Origin: an uncultured Chitinophagaceae bacterium | GTDB lineage: Bacteria; Bacteroidota; Bacteroidia; Chitinophagales; Chitinophagaceae | Length of the DNA stretch: 57,774 nt | Direction of reading: 5' to 3' | Assembly: GCA_903884185.1 (NCBI GenBank) | Contig: CAISDV010000185.1 | Coordinates: forward strand, 1-57,774 | Part shown: positions 37,501 to 43,273 of the stretch, in pieces | How positions within the stretch are numbered: position 1 is the first letter of the stretch | Layout: every line of letters starts with the position of its first letter | The notes under the pieces: model-generated | What the model was told of the DNA's origin: nothing | Seen by the model: the letters and a program-made list of their open reading frames with translations, nothing else | Database searches by the model: none | Made by a program: the position numbers and the translations under genes

Positions 37501-37990
37501 CATTCAATCCCTGTTCGTCGATCGTTGTATATAAAGTATCGGCAATAGGGTCAAGAAAAAACCATTCGGGTACAACCAGGTTGATCTTTGAAATATTTTC
37601 TTTGAGCGATATAAAAGATTCCGGGTTCCATGTTACATAAAATGCTGCGCGGATTCCCAGGCTATCGCTGAAAAGTGGTGATTGCGAAAGATCCAGCACA
37701 CCACCTGTCTGCCCCTCACCTTTTGCATACTGGTCTAAAATATATTTCCTGAAACCACGGTATTGTTTGCCGAGTTTGCTTTCACGGTAAGCAGGAATTT
37801 CTCCCGTGAGTACTTTTTTAATGGCACGGCTTGAAAGAGGAACCGAAGGACTGTCAACATTGTTTACTGCAATTACAAGTACCACGATCGCTATCACCAA
37901 TAAAAACAGGAATGCCCGGGTGCCCCATTTAAGGCGCTGCCAGCGGGAGCGGTTACTGGTTTGAAATATTTGCGACGGCTGGTTTGGCAT
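34577..37990 (-). CDS. GH18 / polysaccharide deacetylase / GT2 fusion protein
   Basis: A 1137-residue fusion. One TM helix (about 26-43) is followed by a GH18-like domain (about 110-420) with the active-site strand FAGINVDFEEL at 215-225. A NodB deacetylase domain (about 490-700) has TFDDGPD at 497-503, NHTFTH at 549-554 and RAPFNADSEPG near 588. Two TM segments (about 735-760) precede a GT2 domain (about 775-1000) with DDGS near 813, DAD at 864-866, EDCD near 955 and the QRFRW processivity motif at 992-996. C-terminal TM helices close it. It probably makes, deacetylates and trims a beta-linked N-acetylhexosamine polymer at the cell surface; the first two domains face the periplasm. It stands alone. 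Confidence 0.9.
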   Translation of the reverse strand: MPNQPSQIFQTSNRSRWQRLKWGTRAFLFLLVIAIVVLVIAVNNVDSPSVPLSSRAIKKVLTGEIPAYRESKLGKQYRGFRKYILDQYAKGEGQTGGVLDLSQSPLFSDSLGIRAAFYVTWNPESFISLKENISKINLVVPEWFFLDPIADTLYTTIDEQGLNVMKTAGVPIMPILSNNFQEKFRGDVVHRIINNPAKKERLINDVIKLLTQYHFAGINVDFEELKESHDEPLVLFQKELYEKLHVKNFLVTQDIIPFNEDYDFKELSKYNDYLFLMAYDQYSEDGKPGPIGSQRWVEAAVDKLASEVPSEKIVLGMATYGYDWPKNDTGVSISYGKALTNAKAAESIIDFDNDTYNLHYSYYDEDNVLHDVYFTDAATNFNSLRFATEYGLAGTAIWRLGSEDSRLWSYYGKPMTKAMLHSFDFNELNKVENRSTIPEYVGEGEILDVISSPTDGQVKLEIDTTEMLVSEEAYNKLPSPYLIKKWGKTKQKKLVLTFDDGPDETYTKQILDTLAHYHVPASFFLIGLEAEKNIPLVKRIYNEGYEIGNHTFTHPNMATVSKRRALLEMDATRLLIECITGHSTIMFRAPFNADSEPGKSEELVPVALSRTRNYLTIGESIDPEDWEKGERPDFNADTIFNRVVRAYERRINNPTDTTDINGTIILLHDGGGDRSQTVLATGMIIRYFENKGYRFTTVADLLGKKHDDMMPPVPMDSMLEFNYFLAGTGYILESFFGAIFIVFLVLSAIRLAIIGVLAVLEKKKDKQAMFLEPSAFPFVSIIVPAYNEEVNAVSSLENLLLCDYPDYEIIFVDDGSKDSTYEKVKTAFSEREVIKVFTKRNGGKASALNYGISQSHADYVICIDADTKLMPNAVSMLMRRFANPRMGAVAGIVKAGNEVNMITRWQSIEYITGQNFDRKAFAYVNAITVIPGAIGAFKKDALLLAGGFTTDTLAEDCDVTIRILKAGFIVGNEPAALAYTEVPEKVNQFMKQRFRWSYGVMQCFWKHKDVLFNSSYKALGWIAFPDILLFKYIVPLFTPLADFIMLLGLFTESRNKIGMYYLVFMVVDALIAFLAFALEKEERAGRIIWLIPQRLVYRWLMLIILFRSYRRALKGELQHWGVLKRTGNMKDVTAMPE

Positions 37991-38021
37991 TACAAGGAAA
38001 ACAATATCTAAAGTTCCGTAT

Positions 38022-38056
38022 AAAGTAAAAACAAAGGTCGCCTGAATCAGCGACCT
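38022..38056 (-). terminator. Rho-independent terminator after carB N-terminal half
   Basis: AGGTCGC at 38035-38041 pairs with GCGACCT at 38050-38056 over an 8-base loop. Read on the minus strand it is followed by TTTGTTTTTACTTT. It lies about 35 bases past the carB stop, which supports that the gene really ends there. Confidence 0.75.
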
Positions 38057-38089
38057 ATTTATAAAATTCAGATAAAACTTGAAATGGGC

Positions 38090-39736
38090 TTATCCTTCAA
38101 AAGTTGAGTAGAAATAAGGGGTCTTTGCTTCAAACTCGGCGCTGCAGGTATCCACCATCTTGTAAACACGGGTAATGCCCAGTGCTTTTCTTTTTTCATA
38201 CACTTCATCTTCGGTGCAGTTGCCTTGCAATATCCTTGAGATCTGTTCATCGCCAAAACCATTTCTCTTAGCTTCCTTGATCAGGTCTGTTGGCAAAGTT
38301 TCCAGGGAATATTTGCTTAATTCTTTTTCAATGTTGCAGATGATCTGTATCTGGTGAATGAACCAGCGGTCAATACCAGTGGCTTGTGAGATGGTCTTTT
38401 CAGTAACACCCTGCATCAGCGCATCTTTGATTCGGAATATCCTGTCCCACTTCGGTGTTGTAATGTATTCCACGATCTCGTCGCCCTTCATCAAACTTTT
38501 GCCGTAATAGCCAAGTCCAACGGCTTCATTCTCCAGGCTCTGGCAGGCTTTCTGCAACGCTTCAGTAAAACTTCTTCCTATCGCCATTACTTCGCCCACA
38601 CTTTTCATTTGTAATCCCAATGTATCATTCGCGCCTTTGAATTTATCAAAATTCCAGCGCGGCACTTTTACGATCACATAATCCAATGCCGGTTCAAAAT
38701 ATGCCGAAGTGGTCATGGTGATCTGGTTCTTCAGTTCATCCAAAGAATAACCAATGGCCAGTTTTGCGGCGATCTTTGCAATGGGGTAACCCGTTGCTTT
38801 TGATGCAAGCGCAGAAGAACGGCTTACGCGCGGGTTGATCTCAACTGCAATTAATTCTTCTGTTGCTGGGTTCAATGCAAACTGAACATTGCAACCACCG
38901 GCAAAGTTTCCGAGGCTGCGCATCATCAGTATCGCTTTATTGCGCATGTCCTGGAATGCAGTATCACTCAGCGTCATAGCGGGCGCCACAGTAATGCTGT
39001 CGCCGGTATGCACTCCCATCGGGTCGACATTTTCTACCGTACAGATGATGACAACATTATCATTTTTATCACGCAGTAATTCCAGTTCAAATTCTTTCCA
39101 GCCAAGCACAGCTTTTTCTACAAGTACTTCATGAATAGGTGATGCTTTCAAACCTCTTTCCAATGCGGAATCAAGGTCATCTTTGGTATGTACAAAACTT
39201 CCTCCTGTGCCGCCCAGCGTAAAAGAAGGCCTGATAACCAGCGGGAAACCGATCTGTTGCGCAAATTCTTTTCCTTCCAAAAAACTATTGGCAACATGGC
39301 TTGGGGCAACTTGTATTCCTATTCGCACCATTAATTGGCGGAATTTTTCACGATCTTCGGCAGTATCAATTGCCGCTACGTCTACACCTATCAGCCTGCA
39401 TTTATATTTTTCCCAGATGCCCAGTTCTTCGGCCTCTTTACAAAGGTTCAAAGCGGTTTGTCCGCCCATGGTGGGTAAAACGGCATCAATATTGTTTTCT
39501 TCCAGTATCTGTTCAATACTCTCTGCCGTCAAAGGAAGCAAATACACTCTGTCTGCCATCATCGGGTCGGTCATGATAGTGGCGGGATTGCTGTTGATGA
39601 GCACTACGTGAATTCCTTCCTCACGCAGGCTGCGCGCGGCTTGTGAGCCTGAATAATCGAATTCGCAGGCCTGTCCTATAATAATAGGGCCGGAGCCGAT
39701 GATGAGAACAGATTTAATTGAGTTATCTTTGGGCAT
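38090..39736 (-). CDS. carB: Carbamoyl-phosphate synthase large chain, N-terminal half only
   Basis: The 548-residue product covers the carboxyphosphate domain (about 1-400) and the oligomerisation domain (about 400-545) of CarB and then stops. Motifs are GSGPIIIGQACEFDYSG near 14-30, the ATP-grasp loop SFTLGGTGGS near 173-182, and VEINPRVSRSSALASKATG near 296-314. The end TCSAEFEAKTPYFYST is exactly where the second ATP-grasp half begins in full-length CarB of about 1070 residues. A terminator follows, so this is a split gene rather than a recent break. The start at ATG 39734-39736 (MPKDNSIK) fits homologues; a start 8 codons earlier is possible. Neither the other half nor carA is here. Confidence 0.9.
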   Translation of the reverse strand: MPKDNSIKSVLIIGSGPIIIGQACEFDYSGSQAARSLREEGIHVVLINSNPATIMTDPMMADRVYLLPLTAESIEQILEENNIDAVLPTMGGQTALNLCKEAEELGIWEKYKCRLIGVDVAAIDTAEDREKFRQLMVRIGIQVAPSHVANSFLEGKEFAQQIGFPLVIRPSFTLGGTGGSFVHTKDDLDSALERGLKASPIHEVLVEKAVLGWKEFELELLRDKNDNVVIICTVENVDPMGVHTGDSITVAPAMTLSDTAFQDMRNKAILMMRSLGNFAGGCNVQFALNPATEELIAVEINPRVSRSSALASKATGYPIAKIAAKLAIGYSLDELKNQITMTTSAYFEPALDYVIVKVPRWNFDKFKGANDTLGLQMKSVGEVMAIGRSFTEALQKACQSLENEAVGLGYYGKSLMKGDEIVEYITTPKWDRIFRIKDALMQGVTEKTISQATGIDRWFIHQIQIICNIEKELSKYSLETLPTDLIKEAKRNGFGDEQISRILQGNCTEDEVYEKRKALGITRVYKMVDTCSAEFEAKTPYFYSTFEG

Positions 39737-39829
39737 GTTGTAAAGGGATAAACTGTGCAAATGTAAGGCAGTAGCGGGAACGAAGAAGCGGGTTTTTTAT
39801 TTTTCATTTGATCAAACAAAAGGGCACCA

Positions 39830-40291
39830 ATGGCTGTATTAAAAGAAGGAAGCAAAGCACCGGTATTCAAAGGCATAGACCAGGACGGGAAGCCTGTTTC
39901 CCTAAGCGATTTTAAAGGAAAAAAAGTGATCTTATACTTTTACCCGCACGATGATACGCCTACCTGTACCATACAGGCGTGCAATCTCCGCGATAACTAT
40001 CCTGCACTCATTAAAAAAGGATTTAAAGTGATCGGCATTAGCACCGACACGGTAAAAAGCCATAAAAAATTCGAAGATAAATTTGACCTGCCATTTCCAT
40101 TGATCGCGGATGAGGATAAAAAGATTGTTGGACAATATAATGTATGGGGCGAAAAACAATTCATGGGCCGCACTTTCAATGGGACTTTCCGCACTACATT
40201 TTTGATAGATGAAACAGGCAAGATCAAAAAGATCCTCGATAAACCTGATTCTGCGAATCATACAGCAGAGATACTGGCTGCCTGGAAATAA
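39830..40291 (+). CDS. bcp: Thioredoxin-dependent thiol peroxidase (Bcp/PrxQ)
   Basis: This 153-residue peroxiredoxin reduces hydrogen and organic peroxides. The peroxidatic Cys is in DTPTCTIQAC near 45-54; the second Cys five residues later is the resolving Cys of the alpha2-type PrxQ group. The upstream KVILYFYPHDD and the downstream RTTFLID near 124 are typical. No signal peptide is present. The ATG at 39830 gives the normal family start. It is divergent from carB across a 93-base gap. Confidence 0.94.
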   Translation: MAVLKEGSKAPVFKGIDQDGKPVSLSDFKGKKVILYFYPHDDTPTCTIQACNLRDNYPALIKKGFKVIGISTDTVKSHKKFEDKFDLPFPLIADEDKKIVGQYNVWGEKQFMGRTFNGTFRTTFLIDETGKIKKILDKPDSANHTAEILAAWK

Positions 40292-40330
40292 ATACAATTT
40301 CCTGAAAAAATATTCTGCAAATTCTTTTTT

Positions 40331-41191
40331 ATGAAACGGATATTATTTTTCATTGTGTTGCTTAGCTGCGCGATGGCAAATGCACAGAAGACTGATAAAA
40401 AATTAGAAAAATCTGTGCAGGAATTGCTTGCCGGTTTTCACGGCGATGTAGGTGTGTATGTGCACGACCTGAAAAAAAATAAAACCATTTCTATTGATGC
40501 TGATACTGTTTTCCCAACCGCCAGCATGGTCAAGATACCGATCATGATAGGCGTGATGAGTAAATTGGAAAGAGGCGAACTGCAATACCACCAGGAATTA
40601 ATTTATAAAGATTCATTGTTGTATGCAGGCGTTGATATACTCGGTTCTTTTAAAAACAATGAAAAGATTGAGTTGAGCAAAGTGATGATGCTGATGCTCA
40701 CCATGAGCGATAATACTGCAAGCCTCTGGCTGCAAACGTTGGCTGGTACAGGAACACGCATCAATGAGTTGCAGGATAGTTTGGGTATGAAAGTAACGCG
40801 TGTGAACAGCCGCACGCCGGGAAGAGAAGCGAACAGAACAATGTATGGCTGGGGACAAACATCCCCGCGCGAGATGGCAACACTGATGGAAAAAATTGTA
40901 ACGGGGCTGGTGATCAATAAAACCGCGAGCGAAAAAATGGTGCGATTATTAGGAAGGGATTATTGGGATGAGGAAGCGATCTCGCAAATACCTACCGATG
41001 TTTTTGTAGCAGCCAAGAGCGGCGCAGTAGATGCTACAAGGAATGAAGTGTTGTTTGTAAATGGAAAACATTGTCAGTATATCTTCTGTATTTGCACGAA
41101 AAATAATAAAGACCAATCCTGGAAGGAAAACAATGAGGCCTGGGAGTTGACGAGGAAGTTGTCTAAGTTGTTGTGGAGTTATTATAATTAG
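40331..41191 (+). CDS. Class A beta-lactamase-fold serine hydrolase, exported
   Basis: A 286-residue protein with a signal peptide (MKRILFFIVLLSCAMANAQ). It has the class A motifs: TASMVK near 62-67 with the active Ser and Lys, SDNTAS near 127-132, and KSGAVD near 231-236 in place of KTG. The region of the omega loop (REANRTMYGWG) does not show the usual ExxLN motif, so the deacylating Glu is uncertain. Whether it hydrolyses beta-lactams or is a housekeeping esterase or peptidase cannot be said. It starts 40 bases after bcp on the same strand. Confidence 0.83.
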   Translation: MKRILFFIVLLSCAMANAQKTDKKLEKSVQELLAGFHGDVGVYVHDLKKNKTISIDADTVFPTASMVKIPIMIGVMSKLERGELQYHQELIYKDSLLYAGVDILGSFKNNEKIELSKVMMLMLTMSDNTASLWLQTLAGTGTRINELQDSLGMKVTRVNSRTPGREANRTMYGWGQTSPREMATLMEKIVTGLVINKTASEKMVRLLGRDYWDEEAISQIPTDVFVAAKSGAVDATRNEVLFVNGKHCQYIFCICTKNNKDQSWKENNEAWELTRKLSKLLWSYYN

Positions 41192-41230
41192 TTGCCAGTT
41201 ACTGGTTGCTAGTTTCTGGTTAGGGAGGCC

Positions 41231-41357
41231 GTCATTTCGATTCCGAAGTAGTCGGGACAGAAATCTCTTTTTCTTTTTTGCCACAGAAACACAGAGGCAC
41301 AGAAGAATATGCGATAAATCAAAATTGCCTCTGTGTTTCTGTGTCTCTGTGGCAAAA
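41231..41357 (+). repeat. Composite repeat, copy A
   Basis: Two parts joined. First GTCATTTCGA at 41231-41240 with AAATCTC ending at 41267. Then a long imperfect palindrome at 41277-41357 made of ACACAGAG-like units on the left and CTCTGTG-like units on the right, closed by TTTTGCCACAGA and its complement. The same pair in the same order lies at 41938-42088, on the other side of the GNAT gene. The palindrome reads into the open frame upstream of the GNAT start. Confidence 0.8.
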
Positions 41358-41385
41358 CCTCTTTCCCTTTTTAATCAACAACCGA

Positions 41386-41934
41386 ATGAATTCTCACACA
41401 CTGTCAACCTTACGACTTAATCTAAGAAAGTGGATCGATTCTGATACCCAGCCATTCATTGAAATGAATAAAGATGCCGAGGTAATGAAATATTTTCCTT
41501 CAACATTAACTGAAGCTGAGACCTTGAAAATGATAGAAAGGATCAACCTCGGCTTTGAAAAAAATGGTTTTGGGTTATTTGCTGTTGAAAACAAACTCAC
41601 TAAAGAATTTATTGGCTTCACCGGTTTTGCGATCCCGACATTCGAAGCATTTTTCACACCCTGTGTTGAAATTGGATGGCGGTTGAAGAAGGAATTCTGG
41701 GGACAAGGCTTCGCAACAGAAGCGGCAGCAGCCTGCCTGCAGTATGGGTTTGCTGATTTGGGGTTTGATAAAATTGTATCATTTACTTCTGTTCTCAATA
41801 CCAACTCAGAAAAAGTAATGAAACGGATAGGGATGAAATATGTGGCCGATTTTGATCATCCCAAATTAGGGAAGGATAGTATTCTTTGCAGGCATGTATT
41901 ATATGAAATTTGCAAGAAGGGGGAGTTGACCTAG
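41386..41934 (+). CDS. GNAT family N-acetyltransferase (RimJ/RimL type)
   Basis: A 182-residue acetyltransferase of the RimJ/RimL-like subgroup: TLRLNLRKWIDSD at the N-terminus, FIGFTGFAIP for beta4, VEIGWRLKKEFWGQGFATEAA around 101-121 with the acetyl-CoA loop (G-Q-G-F-A), and SVLNTNSEKVMKRIGM near 140-155. It would acetylate an amine on a protein or small molecule. The ATG at 41386-41388 is chosen because the open frame upstream only translates the repeat. The gene is bracketed by two direct copies of a composite repeat, which suggests it arrived or was rearranged with them. Confidence 0.88.
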   Translation: MNSHTLSTLRLNLRKWIDSDTQPFIEMNKDAEVMKYFPSTLTEAETLKMIERINLGFEKNGFGLFAVENKLTKEFIGFTGFAIPTFEAFFTPCVEIGWRLKKEFWGQGFATEAAAACLQYGFADLGFDKIVSFTSVLNTNSEKVMKRIGMKYVADFDHPKLGKDSILCRHVLYEICKKGELT

Positions 41935-41937
41935 AAC

Positions 41938-42088
41938 GTCATTTCGAATCCCCGAATCAATAAACATTAAATCAGTTAGGTGTTTTTTGAGGGGCGATAA
42001 ATCTCTTTTTTGCCACAGAAACACAGAGACACAGAAAAAGATGCGGGAAATCAAAAATGTCTCTGTGTTTCTGTGCCTCTGTGGCAAA
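41938..42088 (+). repeat. Composite repeat, copy B
   Basis: Same order as copy A: GTCATTTCGA at 41938-41947, AAATCTC ending at 42005, then the ACACAGAG palindrome at 42008-42088. The spacer within the first part is about 30 bases longer than in copy A. The palindrome arms are nearly identical to copy A (TTTTGCCACAGAAACACAGAG). It lies between the convergent GNAT and lspA genes. Confidence 0.8.
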
Positions 42089-42125
42089 CCTCCCTTTGGA
42101 TTGGTTTTTTAACGCAAAAAATTGC

Positions 42126-42635
42126 TTAACTATAACTTTCTTCCCTAATAGTTTTTTTCCTCTGATACGAAGAAATAAGAAATAATATCACCCCAAAAGA
42201 AACAAACACATCTGCAAAATTGAATATGCCTGTGTGAACACTTTTAAGATCAATGAAAATAAAATCCGTCACATGCCTGTCGTGCAGCAACCGGTCGCTG
42301 ATATTCCCCAATCCGCCGGAAATGATCAAAGCCAGTGAAAACAATCTTAGAAAACTCAGGTCCTTTGATCTTTTAATGGTATAAATAAAACCTCCCACAA
42401 GAAGTGCGAGGGGCAATACTCCGAGCAGCACCACGTTTAGCGTTTTTGGCAATGCGTCGCCCAAACTCATTGCGGCACCTGTATTCTCGGCATACATCAG
42501 TTGGATGGTGTTATGTAAATAAGAAACGGGTGCTTTATTCTTCAGGTGTTCTATTGCCATGTCTTTGGTGGCCCTGTCCCAACTGATCAATGCCAGACAG
42601 GCTGCACAGAATAAATAAACGCGTAACTTTTTCAT
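42126..42635 (-). CDS. lspA: Lipoprotein signal peptidase II
   Basis: LspA is the inner-membrane aspartic peptidase that cuts prolipoproteins before the lipidated Cys. The 169-residue protein has four hydrophobic segments and the conserved boxes NTGAAMSLGD near 55-64, GGLGNISDRLLHD near 107-119 and IFNFADVFVSFG near 135-146. The last two hold the catalytic Asp pair. It serves the several lipoproteins coded here, for example the RND adaptor and the thioredoxin lipoprotein. The gene stands alone, divergent from the 42728 gene. Confidence 0.93.
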   Translation of the reverse strand: MKKLRVYLFCAACLALISWDRATKDMAIEHLKNKAPVSYLHNTIQLMYAENTGAAMSLGDALPKTLNVVLLGVLPLALLVGGFIYTIKRSKDLSFLRLFSLALIISGGLGNISDRLLHDRHVTDFIFIDLKSVHTGIFNFADVFVSFGVILFLISSYQRKKTIREESYS

Positions 42636-42727
42636 GGGTAATCATTTAATCTGGGAGACGCATTAAAATTACAGAGAATTTGTAAAAGGACTGTGTAATT
42701 TAGCATTCAAAGTCGTAGGATCAATAA

Positions 42728-43144
42728 ATGAAAAATATAAAGCCACAAAATATTGCAATATTATTTCTTGTAATGGCTGCATTATTTATAATTGTTGTGG
42801 GATCAATTTTTAAAAAAGCACTGATTAAAAATCATAAAGAATCTGTGGCGAAAATAACGGAGGGTTCATATGGAGGGAGGGGACATTCAGGGACGATATC
42901 ACTTATTTTCAAGTTTAATGTAGAGGGTAGAGAAATTGAAGGTAACGCTGCATTTAATTCCAGTGAATTATATTATTCTGATGTAGAGAAATTTATAGTC
43001 GGCAAAACATTTCCTGTTGTCTACAATCCAAACAGCCCCCACAGTAATCATTTACTTATTCGAAAAAAAGATTTTGAACAATTTAATGTTCCTTTTCCAG
43101 ATAGCATGAAATGGGTACTGCAATATTTCAAAAAAGAAGACTAA
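42728..43144 (+). CDS. Hypothetical protein with one N-terminal membrane helix
   Basis: I do not recognise this 138-residue protein. One hydrophobic helix (about 9-29) is followed by a predicted extracytoplasmic beta-rich part. A glycine-rich YGGRGHSG near 49-56 precedes ISLIFKFNVEGREIEG, and VVYNPNSPHSNHLL follows near 97-110. This layout (TM helix, then a small beta domain with YNPxNP) recalls DUF3592-like proteins, but the match is weak. The gene is more AT-rich than its neighbours. It is divergent from lspA and convergent with feoB across a repeat-bearing gap. Confidence 0.65.
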   Translation: MKNIKPQNIAILFLVMAALFIIVVGSIFKKALIKNHKESVAKITEGSYGGRGHSGTISLIFKFNVEGREIEGNAAFNSSELYYSDVEKFIVGKTFPVVYNPNSPHSNHLLIRKKDFEQFNVPFPDSMKWVLQYFKKED

Positions 43145-43193
43145 CTCAATATCTATCGGTACGATTGTTCTCGGAAAAAGTCATGAGCTCGTA

Positions 43194-43261
43194 GAGATTT
43201 CTCACTCGCCTTTGGCGATGTTCGAAATGACGTCCTTACTCCCTTCTCTCCTGGAGAAGGG
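43194..43261. repeat. GTCATTTCGA element, copy C (reversed), and adjacent 21-nt palindrome
   Basis: On the minus strand 43231-43194 reads GTCATTTCGA, a small GCCAAAGGC hairpin, then GAAATCTC, the same ends as the first part of composite copies A and B. Right beside it, 43241-43261 is a palindrome, CCCTTCTC and GAGAAGGG around TCCTG, followed by GTTGGGGATGAGG. The second type of element is familiar from many bacterial genomes. The feoB stop codon lies 13 bases further. Confidence 0.7.
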
Positions 43262-43273
43262 TTGGGGATGAGG

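Noticed and set aside
38022-39736. Recent frameshift truncating a full-length carB
   Set aside because: No coding trace of the second half follows the stop; a terminator and another gene do.
41278-41385. N-terminal extension of the GNAT gene
   Set aside because: It only translates the ACACAGAG palindrome; homologous sequence begins at the ATG 41386.
41231-42088. Insertion sequence
   Set aside because: No transposase gene and no target-site duplication could be seen; the flanks are palindromic repeats only.
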